Assembly (NCBI RefSeq): GCF_017876115.1
Contig: NZ_JAGINO010000003.1
Coordinates: 248,001-312,000, forward strand
Direction: 5' to 3'
Length of the DNA: 64,000 bases
DNA from: Azospirillum picis
Lineage (GTDB): Bacteria > Pseudomonadota > Alphaproteobacteria > Azospirillales > Azospirillaceae
Part shown: piece after piece, positions 17,533 to 27,924 of the stretch
Numbering within the stretch: the first letter of the stretch is position 1
Layout: the number at the start of each line of letters is the position of its first letter
Notes under the pieces: model-generated
What the model saw: the letters and a program-made list of their open reading frames with translations, nothing else
Database searches by the model: none
What the model was told of the DNA's origin: nothing
Made by a program: the position numbers and the translations under genes

Positions 17533-18264
17533 ATGCTCACGCGCAAGCAGCACGAGCTGCTGCTGTTCATCCACGAACGGCTCGGCCAGGGCGGCGTCTC
17601 GCCGTCGTTCGACGAGATGAAGGACGCCCTGGGCTTGAAGTCGAAGTCAGGCATCCACCGTCTCATCACCGGGCTCGAAGAGCGTGGCTTCATCCGCCGC
17701 CTGCCCCATCGCGCCCGGGCGCTGGAGGTGCTGCGCCTGCCGGAGGGGCTGGAGGCCGGCCGGCCGCGCACCGCGCCGAAGCCGAAGTTCCAGCCCAGCG
17801 TCATCAAGGGCGATTTCGCCTTCGCCGGTCGCGAAGCCGCGCCGCCAGCGGCTGTCCCGTCGGGAAGCACGGCGGCGAACGAGACGATCCAGCTTCCCCT
17901 CTACGGGCGGATCGCCGCCGGCACGCCGATCGAGGCGCTGCGCGACAACAGCGCCTTCGTCGACATCCCGGTTTCGATGCTCACCGGTGGCGATCATTAC
18001 GCGCTGGAGGTATCCGGTGACTCGATGATCGAAGCCGGCATCCTCGACCATGACACCGTCATCATCCAGCGCTGCGATTCCGCCGACAACGGCGCGATCG
18101 TCGTCGCCCTGGTCGATGAGGGCGAGGTGACGCTCAAGCGCCTGCGCCGCAAGGGCAACACCGTCGCGCTGGAGCCGGCGAACGCCGCCTATGAAACCCG
18201 CATCTTCGGTGCCGACCGGGTCCGGGTGCAGGGCAAGCTGGTCGGACTGGTGCGCAAGTACTGA
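17533..18264 (+). CDS. lexA: SOS repressor LexA
   Basis: 243 residues. N-terminal winged helix-turn-helix (1-65; [39 protein letters not shown]) and C-terminal S24 self-cleavage domain. The cleavage bond is A129-G130 (GRIAAG); the catalytic dyad is S164 (SGDSM) and K202 (TLKRL). RecA filaments on single-stranded DNA trigger autocleavage and SOS induction. The ATG at 17533 follows GGGAGG at good spacing; the frame is open further upstream but without family similarity. The linker (70-118) is longer than in E. coli LexA, usual for alphaproteobacteria. Its own LexA box lies just upstream. Confidence 0.97.
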   Translation: MLTRKQHELLLFIHERLGQGGVSPSFDEMKDALGLKSKSGIHRLITGLEERGFIRRLPHRARALEVLRLPEGLEAGRPRTAPKPKFQPSVIKGDFAFAGREAAPPAAVPSGSTAANETIQLPLYGRIAAGTPIEALRDNSAFVDIPVSMLTGGDHYALEVSGDSMIEAGILDHDTVIIQRCDSADNGAIVVALVDEGEVTLKRLRRKGNTVALEPANAAYETRIFGADRVRVQGKLVGLVRKY

Positions 18265-18446
18265 CGGCCGCACGCCTTCCGCGCCTGCCCTCCCCTCGCC
18301 ACGGGGGAGCGGCGGCCGGACGGGCGCCGAGGCCGGGCCCTTCACAAGCACGTCGACGGTTGCCGACAGGTCCCCGTCCCGCATGGCCGCTGCTGCACAA
18401 GGGGTGGGCGACCGCAGAGGCGGACGATCGCGCTGCCGACCCTCCG

Positions 18447-20738
18447 TCACCGCCCCTCTTTCCTGTCGATCCGACTGCCGGCCCCGCCGGCCCCAATGCC
18501 GGTCCCAACTCCGGTCCCAACTCCGGTCCAGGGGCGATCGCCCCGCCACTCCCGCACCGTCTCCACCCGCATTCCGCCGTCGGCATCGAAGGTGAGCGTA
18601 TGGGCTCCCTCCTGCCTCAGCGTCCAACGGTCGATCAAGAGTCCGGCTCTGCATCCGCGCGCCACCCCGGCCGTCACCACCGCATCCGCCGCTCCGCAAT
18701 CCTCGTCGAGCGCGTCGGGCAAGCGCGGCAGGGCGATCGCCTTCCCCTTCGACCGGTAGAGGCAACCAACGGCATCGCACGCAAGCGACGGGCCGCCATC
18801 GCCTGAGCTCCATCCGCCGGCCGCCGGCCATGGAGTCGCTGCCGTGCGCTCGCCATCGCGCTCGCGCCAGCTTTCCACGGTCCGCCCGCCCTTCGACGAC
18901 GCGCTCAAACGGCCGTCCCCGGTGCGGACCGCGATCACCGCCCCGTCACCGGACACCAGCAGGTCCGGCCGGCCGACCAGCGCCGGCGAGGCCAAGCCGG
19001 CCAGAACCGGCACCAGCCCCAGCCAACGCCAGCGCCGGGTCCAGAGACACAGCCATATTCCTCCCGCCACCACCGCGGCGAACCCCGCCGCCGGCATGGC
19101 CGGGATCGTCAGGGACGCCCAGGGCAATCCGGCGAAGAAGCCGGCGGTCCAGATGACCGCGCGGTCGCCCCAGTTCATGGCGACCAGGGCGGGCGCCTCA
19201 AGGCCGAAGGGCATCGAGGCGTAGGCGATCAGGCTCCACGGCATGACCCAGAAGGACGTGATGGGAATGGCGATCAGGTTCGACAGCACGCCGTAGAATG
19301 CGATCTGCTGGAAGTGGAACAGCGAGAACGGCAGGGTCGCCAGTGTCGCGACGACGCTGGTCAGCAGGATCCCGCCGACATAGATCAGCCCACGCAGCAC
19401 CCATCCCGCATCCCGCCGCCATGCGGCAAGCCGTGCATGCGGCCCCTCGAAGGCGGCGATCAGCGCCGTCACCGCGGCGAAGGACATCTGGAAGCTGGGA
19501 CCCAGCATTCCCTCCGGATCCATGGCGATCGTGGCGAGACCGGCGAAGGCGACCAGCCGCATGCTCAACGGATCGCGGTCCAGCATGATGGCGCCCATCA
19601 CCAGCCCGGTCATCAGGACCGACCGGACGGTCGGCAGCGGCGCCCCCACCAGCAACGTGTAGGCCAGGGCCGACAGGATGCCGAACAGGGCGGCGATCTT
19701 CTTGATCGGCCAGCGGAGCGCGATGCCCGGAATCGCCGCCAGCAGCGCACGCAGGACATAGAACAGGATGCCGGCCGCGATGCCGACATGCAGGCCGGAG
19801 ATCGACAGCAGATGGGCGAGGCCGCTGTTGCGGAAGGCATCGAGCGTCGCTTCCGGGATCCCGAACTGCTCGCCGTTCAGCAGCGCGGTGGTGACGGTGG
19901 CCTCCACAGGGTCGGAAATGCTGGCCGCCACCCGCGCGGCGATCGCCGCGCGCGCCCGCTCGAACCACACCGACAGGCCGCTCCAACCGCTCACCGACGG
20001 CGCGTCGACCACCTCCGCGGCGCCGGTGGCGAAGCCGACGCCTCCCAGCCCCATGAACCAAGCGCGGCGCTGGAAATCGAAGGCTCCCGGTTCGGTCGGA
20101 GCCTGCGGCGGCGACAGCGTGGCGCGGACGCGGACCACCGCGCCGGCCGGCGGCGCCGGATGACGGTCGGACAGGCGGATGCGCAGGAGCAGCGGCGTGC
20201 GCTCCGGCGCCAGCCGGCTGATCACCGGATCGCGCAAGGTCAGCCGCACCGCCCCCGGGCGCCGCTCGACCGCGGTCACCCGGCCGGTGACCATCGCGCC
20301 GGCGATCGTCCGTTCCAGCACCGGGGCGGCAACACGGGCCGCCTGCCCCTGGGCCACGACGAAGCCCGACGCCGCCATCGCCAGCGCGGTCGCCACGGCC
20401 ACCGCCGCCGGCCACCGGCGGACGATCAGCGCCGCGGCGACGCAGAGGGCGACGGCCGCCACTCCCGGCCACCAGGGCGGCTCCTGCCGCAGGGCGAAAT
20501 AGAGCGCGACGCCGCTGCCGAATGCCACCGGCAGCCACAGCACCCACCGGTCCCCCTCCGCCTCGGCCAGCGCCGCGAGTCGCCTGCCCACGCGCCCGGC
20601 CGTGCGGGACAAGGCGCCGCCGGTCGCAGGCGGGCCGTCGCTCTCCTCCTCCGGCCAGCCCGCTGCCGTCACCGGTAACGGATTCCGACGACCGTCCGGC
20701 CACCATGCCGGCCGTCCAGCCGCCCAACCATCTTCCAT
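18447..20738 (-). CDS. comEC: ComEC/Rec2-family DNA-uptake channel-like membrane protein
   Basis: 763 residues. Order of parts: short cytoplasmic N-terminus, membrane segments at about 65-130, a DUF4131-type OB-fold periplasmic domain (140-240), and the Competence domain (about 250-540) with [28 protein letters not shown] and many helices. The C-terminal ~180 residues are where some ComECs have a metallo-beta-lactamase domain; here no HxHxDH motif is present, as in many alphaproteobacteria. The very C-terminus is a low-complexity Gly/Val/Thr run coded by a 12-bp repeat. Role in transformation is inferred. The next gene upstream, gltX, is divergent. The ATG at 20738 is 15 bases after GGAGG, so the start is uncertain. 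Confidence 0.88.
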   Translation of the reverse strand: MEDGWAAGRPAWWPDGRRNPLPVTAAGWPEEESDGPPATGGALSRTAGRVGRRLAALAEAEGDRWVLWLPVAFGSGVALYFALRQEPPWWPGVAAVALCVAAALIVRRWPAAVAVATALAMAASGFVVAQGQAARVAAPVLERTIAGAMVTGRVTAVERRPGAVRLTLRDPVISRLAPERTPLLLRIRLSDRHPAPPAGAVVRVRATLSPPQAPTEPGAFDFQRRAWFMGLGGVGFATGAAEVVDAPSVSGWSGLSVWFERARAAIAARVAASISDPVEATVTTALLNGEQFGIPEATLDAFRNSGLAHLLSISGLHVGIAAGILFYVLRALLAAIPGIALRWPIKKIAALFGILSALAYTLLVGAPLPTVRSVLMTGLVMGAIMLDRDPLSMRLVAFAGLATIAMDPEGMLGPSFQMSFAAVTALIAAFEGPHARLAAWRRDAGWVLRGLIYVGGILLTSVVATLATLPFSLFHFQQIAFYGVLSNLIAIPITSFWVMPWSLIAYASMPFGLEAPALVAMNWGDRAVIWTAGFFAGLPWASLTIPAMPAAGFAAVVAGGIWLCLWTRRWRWLGLVPVLAGLASPALVGRPDLLVSGDGAVIAVRTGDGRLSASSKGGRTVESWRERDGERTAATPWPAAGGWSSGDGGPSLACDAVGCLYRSKGKAIALPRLPDALDEDCGAADAVVTAGVARGCRAGLLIDRWTLRQEGAHTLTFDADGGMRVETVREWRGDRPWTGVGTGVGTGIGAGGAGSRIDRKEGR
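18499..18529. repeat. Short 12-bp tandem repeat in the comEC 3' end
   Basis: CCGGTCCCAACT is present twice and then partially a third time; on the coding strand it encodes Gly-Val-Gly-Thr units near the C-terminus. It is likely to vary in copy number. Confidence 0.85.
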
Positions 20739-20837
20739 GCATGCATCGCATTGCCTCCGAACCGGGTGGCTGTGTTAAATCAGGGTGTGACTTCCCGGCG
20801 CATCCTACCAGCGCCGAACCGAAAAATTGAGAGACCG

Positions 20838-22244
20838 ATGACCGTCGTCACCCGCTTCGCTCCGTCGCCGACCGGATTTCTCCATATCGGTGGCGGCCGT
20901 ACCGCCCTGTTCAACTGGCTGTACGCCCGTCACATGGGCGGCAAGTTCCTGCTGCGGATCGAAGACACCGACCGGCAACGCTCCACCGACGCCGCCGTCG
21001 ACGCCATCCTGGACGGTCTGTCGTGGCTTGGCCTCGACTGGGACGGCGAGGCGGTTAGCCAGTTCGGGCGCAAGGACCGTCATGCCGAAGTGGCGAACCA
21101 GATGCTGGCCGCCGGCCGGGCCTATCGCTGCTACTGCAGCCCGGAGGAACTGGAGGAGATGCGCGCCGCCCAGAAGGCGGCCGGCCAGCCGATGCGCTAT
21201 GACGGCCGCTGGCGCGACCGTCCGGACTCCGACGCCCCTCCGGGCGTGGCTCCGGTGATCCGGCTCAAGGCGCCGCAGGAAGGCCAGACGGTCCTGAACG
21301 ATCTCGTCCAGGGCGAGGTGACCGTCCAGAACGCCCAGCTCGACGACCTGATCCTGTTGCGCGCCGACGGCACGCCGACCTACCTGCTGGCGGTCGTGGT
21401 GGACGACCACGACATGGGCGTGACCCATGTCATCCGTGGCGACGACCACCTGACCAACACCTTCCGCCAGATCCAGATCTTCAACGCCATGGGCTGGGAC
21501 CTGCCGCGCTTCGGCCATATCCCGCTGATCCATGGGCCTGACGGCGCCAAGCTGTCCAAGCGCCACGGCGCGCTGGGCGTCGACGCCTACCGCGACATGG
21601 GATACCTGCCGGAGGCCGTTCGGAACTACCTCCTGCGCCTCGGCTGGTCGCACGGCGACGACGAGATCATCTCGACCGAACAGGCGGTCGAGTGGTTCAA
21701 CCTGGAAAGCATCGGCCGTTCCGCCTCGCGCTTCGATTTCGCCAAGCTCGAGAACCTGAACGCCCATTACATGCGCCAGGCCGAAGACGCTCGCTTGGTC
21801 GGGCTGGTCGCACCGCGGCTCGAAGCCGAGTTCGGCCGCAGCCTGTCGGCGGCGGATCTCGACCTGCTGACCCGTGCCATGAACGGCCTGAAGCAGCGCG
21901 CGCGCACCGTGGTCGACCTCGCGCAGAGCGCGCGTTTCTACGTCGCCCCCCAGCCGCTCGCCTATGATGAAAAAGCCGCCGCTCTGCTGGATGAAAAAGG
22001 CCGCGGGCTGTTGAAGGAACTGGAGACGATGTTCGCGGCGGAGGCTGACTTCACGGCCGCCGCGTTGGAGGCCCGTGTCCGCAGCTTCGCCGAATCCCGC
22101 GGCGAGAAGCTGGGCAAGGCCGCCCAGCCGCTGCGCGCCGCGCTCACCGGTTCCACCGTGTCGCCGCCGATCTTCGAAGTGGCGGAACTGTTGGGTCGCC
22201 AAGCGACGCTTTCTCGCATCCGCGATGCAGCGGGTGCAGCATAG
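20838..22244 (+). CDS. gltX: Glutamyl-tRNA synthetase
   Basis: 468 residues, class I aminoacyl-tRNA synthetase that charges tRNA-Glu (and, where GatCAB is used, also tRNA-Gln). The HIGH-type motif reads HIGG (16-19) within [15 protein letters not shown]; the KMSKS-type loop is KLSKRHG. The C-terminal helical anticodon-binding part is complete. The ATG at 20838 is used because the upstream 29 codons lack similarity. It is divergent from comEC and 100 bases ahead of gltA. Alphaproteobacteria often have two GltX copies; which one this is cannot be told here. Confidence 0.96.
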   Translation: MTVVTRFAPSPTGFLHIGGGRTALFNWLYARHMGGKFLLRIEDTDRQRSTDAAVDAILDGLSWLGLDWDGEAVSQFGRKDRHAEVANQMLAAGRAYRCYCSPEELEEMRAAQKAAGQPMRYDGRWRDRPDSDAPPGVAPVIRLKAPQEGQTVLNDLVQGEVTVQNAQLDDLILLRADGTPTYLLAVVVDDHDMGVTHVIRGDDHLTNTFRQIQIFNAMGWDLPRFGHIPLIHGPDGAKLSKRHGALGVDAYRDMGYLPEAVRNYLLRLGWSHGDDEIISTEQAVEWFNLESIGRSASRFDFAKLENLNAHYMRQAEDARLVGLVAPRLEAEFGRSLSAADLDLLTRAMNGLKQRARTVVDLAQSARFYVAPQPLAYDEKAAALLDEKGRGLLKELETMFAAEADFTAAALEARVRSFAESRGEKLGKAAQPLRAALTGSTVSPPIFEVAELLGRQATLSRIRDAAGAA

Positions 22245-22260
22245 TGGTCATTTCCGTGCG

Positions 22261-22289
22261 TTGCCATCAGGCAGGCATGGAACTATGCT
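22261..22289 (+). promoter_or_regulatory. Predicted gltA promoter
   Basis: TTGCCA, 17-bp spacer, TATGCT, ending 55 bases before the gltA start. It lies entirely in the gltX-gltA gap. Confidence 0.6.
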
Positions 22290-22344
22290 GCGCGACGAAA
22301 AAAGGGCGCCAAGCCCCGACCCTCAACGATAAGGACGTGCCGAG

Positions 22345-23658
22345 ATGACCCAGACTGAGGACGGCAAGGATACCGTAACCCTCATCGACAACAAAACGGG
22401 CAAGCAGGTCACGATGCCGGTCCTGCACGGCAGCGTCGGGCCGAGCGTGATCGACATCCGCAAGCTCTATGCCGAGACCGGCCACTTCACCTACGATCCG
22501 GGCTTCACCTCCACCGGTAGCTGCGAATCGCAGATCACCTACATCGACGGCGACGAAGGCGTCCTGCTGCACCGCGGCTATGCCATCGACGATCTGGCCG
22601 AGCATTCGACCTTCCCGGAAGTCTGCTTCCTGCTTCTGAACAACCATCTGCCGACCGAAGCCGAGCGCACGGAGTTCGAGAATATCCTGCGCCGCCACTC
22701 GATGGTGCACGAGCAGCTCACCAAGTTCTACAGCGGCTTCCGCCGTGACGCCCACCCGATGGCGATCATGTGCGGCGTCGTCGGCGCCCTGTCGGCCTTC
22801 TATCACGACTCGCTGGACATCAACGACGCGGTTGCGCGCAAGATCGCCGCGCACCGTCTGATCGCCAAGATGCCGACGATCGCCGCGATGGCCTACAAGT
22901 ATTCGATGGGCCAGCCGTTCATGTATCCGCGCAACGACCTGTCCTACGCGGAGAACTTCCTCTACATGACCTTCGGCACGCCCTGCGAGCCGTTCAAGGT
23001 CAACCCGGTCCTGTCCAAGGCGATGGACAAGATCTTCATCCTGCACGCCGATCACGAGCAGAACGCCTCGACCTCGACCGTCCGCCTTGCGGGTTCGTCC
23101 GGGGCGAACCCGTTCGCCTGCATCGCGGCCGGCATCGCCTCGCTGTGGGGGCCGGCCCACGGCGGCGCCAACGAGGCCGTGCTGAAGATGCTTGAGGAGA
23201 TCGGCTCGGTCGATCGCATCCCCGAGTTCGTCCGCCGCGCCAAGGACAAGAACGACAACTTCCGCCTGATGGGCTTCGGCCACCGGGTCTACAAGAACTA
23301 CGACCCGCGCGCCCAGGTGATGCGGCAGACCTGCCACGAGGTCCTGTCCGAGCTCGGCATCAAGGACGAGCCGCTGCTCGACATCGCCATGGAGCTGGAG
23401 AAGATCGCCCTGTCGGACGAGTACTTCATCGAGAAGAAGCTCTATCCGAACGTCGATTTCTACTCGGGCATCATCCTGAAGGCGATGGGCTTCCCGACCA
23501 GCATGTTCACCGTGCTGTTCGCGCTGGCCCGCACCGTCGGCTGGATCAGCCAGTGGAAGGAGATGATCGAGGACCCGGTGCAGAAGATCGGCCGTCCGCG
23601 CCAGCTCTACACCGGCCAGACCAAGCGGCCGTTCGTGCCGCTGGCCGAGCGTGGCTAA
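22345..23658 (+). CDS. gltA: Citrate synthase (type II, hexameric)
   Basis: 437 residues. Condenses acetyl-CoA and oxaloacetate to citrate, the entry step of the TCA cycle. The N-terminal extension with a small beta-domain ([18 protein letters not shown]) marks the Gram-negative NADH-sensitive type II enzyme. The catalytic residues are H in [12 protein letters not shown] in [13 protein letters not shown] and D in YPNVDFYSG. The neighbour gltX shares the pathway family only through glutamate and the order gltX-gltA is conserved in alphaproteobacteria. Confidence 0.97.
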   Translation: MTQTEDGKDTVTLIDNKTGKQVTMPVLHGSVGPSVIDIRKLYAETGHFTYDPGFTSTGSCESQITYIDGDEGVLLHRGYAIDDLAEHSTFPEVCFLLLNNHLPTEAERTEFENILRRHSMVHEQLTKFYSGFRRDAHPMAIMCGVVGALSAFYHDSLDINDAVARKIAAHRLIAKMPTIAAMAYKYSMGQPFMYPRNDLSYAENFLYMTFGTPCEPFKVNPVLSKAMDKIFILHADHEQNASTSTVRLAGSSGANPFACIAAGIASLWGPAHGGANEAVLKMLEEIGSVDRIPEFVRRAKDKNDNFRLMGFGHRVYKNYDPRAQVMRQTCHEVLSELGIKDEPLLDIAMELEKIALSDEYFIEKKLYPNVDFYSGIILKAMGFPTSMFTVLFALARTVGWISQWKEMIEDPVQKIGRPRQLYTGQTKRPFVPLAERG

Positions 23659-23857
23659 CCGGCCCACAGCACACATGGGAATGGGCGGCTCCAACGGAGC
23701 CGCCCAGGACCCGACTGCGTACATCGTTCCGGCGCGGCGGGTGGTACGGCTGCGCCCGCCGGCCAACGACAACAGGGCGCCGCTTGGCTGGCGGGTCCGC
23801 CGCCTCGTCGTCTACCTGCTGATCCTGGCGCTGATCGCCGGGATCGTGTTCATCTGA
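23651..23857 (+). CDS. Small C-tail-anchored membrane protein of unknown function
   Basis: Up to 68 residues. The GTG at 23651 overlaps the gltA stop by 8 bases; an ATG at 23675 would give 60 residues. The middle has [20 protein letters not shown], and residues 50-68 ([17 protein letters not shown]) form one membrane helix at the C-terminus. The PANDNRAP stretch is of a kind seen in short alphaproteobacterial proteins (from memory). No function is assigned. Its 3' end overlaps the convergent rhodanese gene by 8 bases. The composition and terminal helix favour a real gene over a chance frame. Confidence 0.6.
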   Translation: MANRPTAHMGMGGSNGAAQDPTAYIVPARRVVRLRPPANDNRAPLGWRVRRLVVYLLILALIAGIVFI

Positions 23858-24299
23858 TACCGGCCACATCCTCGACAGGCACCCTGCCCGCGCCATCGGT
23901 CGGCGCCTCGGCGATAAGGGCGAATCCTTCGTCGAGCCACCCGGTCACCCCACCGATCATCAGCTTGACCGGCCGCCCCATCCGCGCCAGTCGCAACGCC
24001 GCCCGGTCCGCTCCGTTGCAATGGGGCCCGGCGCAATAGACCACGAACAGCGTGCCGTCCGGCCATTCCGCCATCCTGCGCTCGGTTATCTTGCCGTGGG
24101 GCAGGTTCACCGCTTCCGGCACATGCCCGCGCGCGTACGCGGCCGGCCCGCGCACATCCAGCAGCACGAAATCGGCGCATTCCGATTTCAGCGTGTCCTG
24201 AACGTCCCAGCAGTCGGTCTCCAGCGACAGACGGCGGGCGAAATATGCGGCGGCATCCGCAGCGGAGGCGGCGGGAACTTCGCTGACCAGCGTGGACAT
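23850..24299 (-). CDS. Rhodanese-like sulfurtransferase domain protein
   Basis: 149 residues, a single rhodanese domain. The substrate loop is VVYCAGPHCNGA with the candidate catalytic cysteine C89 and a second cysteine, C94; FVLLDVRGPAAYARGHVPEAVNLPHG is the typical CH2A-side motif. It could transfer sulfane sulfur or act as a signalling scaffold. A ribosome site (GGAGAG) precedes the ATG at 24299. It is divergent from an FtrA-type regulator with a 95-base gap. This rhodanese/AraC-GATase pair recurs in proteobacteria from general knowledge, so the regulator probably controls it. Confidence 0.9.
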   Translation of the reverse strand: MSTLVSEVPAASAADAAAYFARRLSLETDCWDVQDTLKSECADFVLLDVRGPAAYARGHVPEAVNLPHGKITERRMAEWPDGTLFVVYCAGPHCNGADRAALRLARMGRPVKLMIGGVTGWLDEGFALIAEAPTDGAGRVPVEDVAGIR

Positions 24300-24394
24300 G
24301 GCGTGATGCTCTCCATGAGGTGACCATATGCCTTGATCCTGCCGACGTGGTTGCCGGCTGGAAAGCGCCACGGCCGCCAGCTATCGTGCAGATC

Positions 24395-25378
24395 ATGCCA
24401 AACCACCCGCCACTGGCCGTCGCCGTCGCCTACGACGGCCTTTGCACCTTCGAATTCGGCATCGCGGTCGAGGTGTTCGGCCTGCCACGCCCCGAACTCG
24501 GCCCCGGCTGGTACCGCTTCGCGGTGGCGGCGCTGGATGCCGGTCCGTTGCGGGCGGTCGGCGGCATCCGGATCGAGGCCGACGGCGGGCTGGACCTGCT
24601 CGACGACGCCGACACCATCGTCATCCCCGGCTGGCGCGGCACCCGGGAGCCGGTGCCGGACCGCCTCACCGCGGCCCTGCGGCGGGCGGCGGGTCGCGGC
24701 GCCCGCATCCTGTCGATCTGCTCAGGCGCCTTCGTGCTGGCGGCAGCCGGGCTGCTGAACGGCCGCCGGGCGACGACACACTGGCGCCATGCCGAGACGC
24801 TGCGCGACCTCTATCCCGACATCCGGCTGGTTCCGGATGTGCTCTATGTCGATGAGGGCAACATCCTGACATCCGCCGGAAGTGCGGCCGGGATCGACCT
24901 CTGCCTTCACCTGATACGGCGTGACTTCGGCCCGGAAGCCGCGAACAGCGTCGCGCGCCGCTTGGTCGTGCAGCCCCACCGCGAGGGTGGCCAGCCGCAG
25001 TACATCGACACGCCGGTGCCGGAGGCACGGGAAGGGGCGCGGCTCGGACCCCTGCTCGACCATCTGCGAGAAACGCTGGCGGAGGAGCACTCACTGGCGG
25101 CCATGGCGCACAGGGCCGGAATGAGCCTCCGCACCTTCATGAGGCGCTTCCAGGCATTGACCGGAACCACCCCCGGCGAATGGTTGCTGGGCGAACGCCT
25201 GAACCGTGCCCGCGACCTGCTGGAAACCAGCGGCCTCGCCATGGAGGACGTGGCGGCGCTTTGCGGCTTCGGTTCGGCGGCGACGCTGCGACACCATTTC
25301 CGGCGCCGGGTCGGCGTCAGCCCGGCAGCCTACCGGGCGCGCTTCCAGCGCGCACCGGCGCTGGGATCGGCACCATAG
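24395..25378 (+). CDS. ftrA: FtrA/GlxA-type transcriptional regulator (DJ-1/PfpI plus AraC HTH)
   Basis: 327 residues. The N-terminal DJ-1/PfpI (glutamine-amidotransferase-like) domain (1-190) begins VAVAYDGLCTFEFGIAVEVFG and has the nucleophile-elbow-like ILSICSGAFVLAAAGLL. The C-terminal AraC domain (230-320) has two HTH units: LAAMAHRAGMSLRTFMRRFQ and MEDVAALCGFGSAATLRHHF. The FVEVFGL/LDAGPLRAVGGIR pattern fits the FtrA group. The effector is unknown. The ATG at 24395 gives the family N-terminus; the frame is open upstream without similarity. Divergent partner: the rhodanese gene. Confidence 0.88.
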   Translation: MPNHPPLAVAVAYDGLCTFEFGIAVEVFGLPRPELGPGWYRFAVAALDAGPLRAVGGIRIEADGGLDLLDDADTIVIPGWRGTREPVPDRLTAALRRAAGRGARILSICSGAFVLAAAGLLNGRRATTHWRHAETLRDLYPDIRLVPDVLYVDEGNILTSAGSAAGIDLCLHLIRRDFGPEAANSVARRLVVQPHREGGQPQYIDTPVPEAREGARLGPLLDHLRETLAEEHSLAAMAHRAGMSLRTFMRRFQALTGTTPGEWLLGERLNRARDLLETSGLAMEDVAALCGFGSAATLRHHFRRRVGVSPAAYRARFQRAPALGSAP

Positions 25379-25379
25379 C

Positions 25380-25413
25380 AGGAAGGCGCGGCCGTTCCCG
25401 GCCGCGCCTTCCT
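25380..25413. terminator. Bidirectional terminator hairpin between ftrA and gloA
   Basis: A perfect 15-bp stem (AGGAAGGCGCGGCCG with its complement) around a TTCC loop in the gap between two convergent genes. A second small stem (CGCCGCA/TGCGGCG) follows at 25421-25437. Confidence 0.75.
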
Positions 25414-25438
25414 TCCCGATCGCCGCAGGGTGCGGCGG

Positions 25439-25834
25439 TCACTTCTTCTCGATCAACTCAACCTTGTAGCCGTCCGGGTCCTCGATGAATGCGATGACCG
25501 TGGTGCCGTGCTTCATCGGGCCGGGCGGACGCGGGATCTTGACCCCCTCGGCCGCCAGCGTCTCGCAGGTCGCGTAGATGTCGGGGACGCCGAGCGCGAT
25601 GTGGCCATATCCCGTGCCGATCTCGTACGGCTCCTTCTGGTCCCAGTTGTGGGTGAGTTCCAGGACCGCCGTATCCGATTCGTCGCCATAGCCGACGAAG
25701 GCGAGCGTGAAGCGGCCGCCTTCATAGTCGTTGCGGCGCAACAGCTTCATGCCGAGCAGCCGCGTGTAGAAATCCAGCGACTTTTCCAGGTCGAGGACGC
25801 GCAGCATCGTGTGCAGCAGGCGAAATTCGCTCAT
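25439..25834 (-). CDS. gloA: Lactoylglutathione lyase (glyoxalase I)
   Basis: 131 residues, Ni/Zn glyoxalase I. It isomerises the methylglyoxal-glutathione hemithioacetal to S-lactoylglutathione. The four metal ligands of the family are present: H8, E59 (AVLELTHNW), H78 (GYGHIALGV) and E126 (GYKVELIE). RVLDLEKSLDFYTRLLGMKLLR is the signature start. Lies 33 bases downstream of lpxB on the same strand (separate role, possibly read through). Confidence 0.96.
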   Translation of the reverse strand: MSEFRLLHTMLRVLDLEKSLDFYTRLLGMKLLRRNDYEGGRFTLAFVGYGDESDTAVLELTHNWDQKEPYEIGTGYGHIALGVPDIYATCETLAAEGVKIPRPPGPMKHGTTVIAFIEDPDGYKVELIEKK

Positions 25835-25867
25835 GGTTTCTGTTCTCCCGCTTTCGGTGTTTGGGTA

Positions 25868-27073
25868 TCAGCCGGCCTGTGCCGGGCTCTGCCTTCGGTG
25901 CCGGGCAACGACATCCAGGATCGCCGCGGCCGCGCGCTCGCTGGGCGGCGTGTCCCCCTGCCCCAGCCACCGCGCGACCTCGGCCACGCCGTCCACCTGC
26001 GCTTGCCGCGCCGCCGGATCGTCGAGCAGGCGCCGGAGTTCCGCGGCGAGCCTGTCGGGCCGGCAATCCTGCTGCAGCAGTTCCGGCACCAGCATGCGAT
26101 CCAGCATCAGGTTGACGAGGTTGACGTATTTAACGCGGATCAGGCGCCGGTAAAGGGCGACGGTGACGGGATTGAGCCGATAGGCGATCACCGACGGCAG
26201 GCAGGCGAGCGCCAGTTCGAGCGCGACCGTCCCGGATGCCGCGAGCGCGACCTCCGCGGCGGCGAACGCATCGTATTTCGCCGCGTCGCCTTCCACCAGG
26301 ATGCTGCGGACCGGCCAGTCGGCGATGGCGGCGGCGACCCTGTCGCGCACCGTTGCCACCGTCGGCACCACCGCGACGAGATTGCCGTGATCCTGCCGCA
26401 GCAGGCCGAGGGTTGCTCCGAAGTCGGGCAGCAGGCGCGAGACCTCGCCCTTCCGGCTTCCCGGAAGCACGGCGATGATGCGGTCGGTCTGCGCCAGGCC
26501 ATGACGGTCGCGGAAGCGCCCTCCGTCGCCACGCCCCGCTCCGCTTTCGACGACCGAATGGCCGACGAAGCTGCAGGCGAGCCCTTCCTTTTCGAAATAG
26601 GGCGGCTCGAACGGCAGCACCGCCAGCAGATGGTCGTAGATCGCGGCGTATTTCGCCGCCCGCTTCGGCTTCCAGGCCCAGACCGTCGGTGCCACATAGT
26701 GGATCAGCGGAATGTCCGGCGAGACGGCCCGGACCTTCCTGGCCACCCGCACCGTGAATCCCGGCGAGTCGATGCCGACGACGGCCGATGGCCGGCTGCG
26801 GGCGATCTCCGTCACGGTCTGGTCGATGCGGCGGATCAGGTTCGGCAGATGCGGCAGAAGCTCGAAGATGCCGAACAGCGTCAGCTCCGCCATCGGGAAG
26901 AGGCTTTCCAGCCCTTCCGCCACCATCCTCTCGCCGCCGATGCCGGCGAACCGGACCCGGCCGCCGGTGAGCCGCCTGGTCGCCGCCATCAGGCGGGCGC
27001 CCAGGGCATCGCCGGACGGTTCGCCGGCGATCAGGAACAGCGTCGGAACGCCCTCATCGGGTCCGCCGGTCAT
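25868..27073 (-). CDS. lpxB: Lipid-A-disaccharide synthase
   Basis: 401 residues, GT19 glycosyltransferase at the inner membrane face. It joins UDP-diacylglucosamine and lipid X to the lipid A disaccharide. Motifs: LFLIAGEPSGDALGARLM at the start, HYVAPTVWAWKPKRA, LPGSRKGEVSRLLP and ASGTVALELAL. The ATG at 27073 overlaps the lpxI stop by 4 bases (ATGA). It is the last gene of the lipid A run. Confidence 0.96.
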   Translation of the reverse strand: MTGGPDEGVPTLFLIAGEPSGDALGARLMAATRRLTGGRVRFAGIGGERMVAEGLESLFPMAELTLFGIFELLPHLPNLIRRIDQTVTEIARSRPSAVVGIDSPGFTVRVARKVRAVSPDIPLIHYVAPTVWAWKPKRAAKYAAIYDHLLAVLPFEPPYFEKEGLACSFVGHSVVESGAGRGDGGRFRDRHGLAQTDRIIAVLPGSRKGEVSRLLPDFGATLGLLRQDHGNLVAVVPTVATVRDRVAAAIADWPVRSILVEGDAAKYDAFAAAEVALAASGTVALELALACLPSVIAYRLNPVTVALYRRLIRVKYVNLVNLMLDRMLVPELLQQDCRPDRLAAELRRLLDDPAARQAQVDGVAEVARWLGQGDTPPSERAAAAILDVVARHRRQSPAQAG

Positions 27074-27921
27074 GAGGAGCTCTCGATCCCGAGCACGAAC
27101 AGCCCCAGGCGGTCCGCCGCCTCGGCGACTGCGGCCCGGTCGACCAGCAGGCTGCCGCCCGCCTCGATGGCAATCCCCCGCAGCCCGGCGGCGGCGGCCC
27201 TTTCCACCGTCGTGAGCCCCATTGTCGGGAGGTCGATGCGGCGGTCCTGCTTCGGCTTCTTCACCTTGACCAGCACCCCGCCGGGGCCGGGGCGGCGCAG
27301 GGAGCCGCACCGGTCGAGCATCGCATCGGTGCCTTCGACCGCCTCGACCGCCAGCACGATGCCCTGCTGGACCACCGCCCCCTGGCCGACGTCGAGCGCG
27401 CCGAGCGCCCGCGCCACCTCGACGCCGCGCGCGATGTCGCGCTCGGCGTCGGCATCGGGGGAATGGCGCCCGACGAGGCCCGGCGCGGTCAGCAAATCCT
27501 TCAGCAGGTCGTGGAGCCCGACGACGCGGAATCCGTCCTCCTCCACCTCCCGCACCACCGCGCGCAGGAGCCCGTCGTCGCCGAGCGCCCGCGTACCGAC
27601 GCGGGCGAGGAACCGGGCGGTCCGCCAGTCCGGCATCAGCTCGGTGAAGGACGGCCGCCTGACGGGGCCGGCGAACACGACCTCGCCCACCCCTTCGTCA
27701 TGAAGGCGGCGCAGGATGGTGCCGGCCGCGCCGAACCGGCTCCAGAGATGAGGAAGGCCCGAAACTGTTTCGGGGTCCGTGTGGCCGTCGAAGGCGACGA
27801 TGAACACCTCGCGCCCCTGGCCGCGGACGGCGGCGGCGATGCGGGCCGGCAGCGTGCCGCCGCCCGCCAGGATCGCCAGCTTCGCCCCAGCGTCGGTCCT
27901 GGGCTCGGCCGTCGGCCGCAT
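27070..27921 (-). CDS. lpxI: UDP-2,3-diacylglucosamine pyrophosphatase LpxI
   Basis: 283 residues. LpxI hydrolyses UDP-2,3-diacylglucosamine to lipid X and UMP; it replaces LpxH in most alphaproteobacteria. Signature runs are LAILAGGGTLPARIA, VGEVVFAGPVRRPSFTEL, GDDGLLRAVV and GAVVQQGIVLAVEAVEGTDAML, the last being the DUF1009 core. It lies between lpxA (3 bases upstream) and lpxB (4-base overlap), the expected order of pathway steps. Confidence 0.95.
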   Translation of the reverse strand: MRPTAEPRTDAGAKLAILAGGGTLPARIAAAVRGQGREVFIVAFDGHTDPETVSGLPHLWSRFGAAGTILRRLHDEGVGEVVFAGPVRRPSFTELMPDWRTARFLARVGTRALGDDGLLRAVVREVEEDGFRVVGLHDLLKDLLTAPGLVGRHSPDADAERDIARGVEVARALGALDVGQGAVVQQGIVLAVEAVEGTDAMLDRCGSLRRPGPGGVLVKVKKPKQDRRIDLPTMGLTTVERAAAAGLRGIAIEAGGSLLVDRAAVAEAADRLGLFVLGIESSS

Positions 27922-27924
27922 CGG

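Noticed and set aside
19198..20751. 517-codon minus-strand frame overlapping comEC
   Set aside because: Alternative frame of comEC without membrane helices, Arg/Gly-rich; the 763-residue frame has the ComEC motifs.
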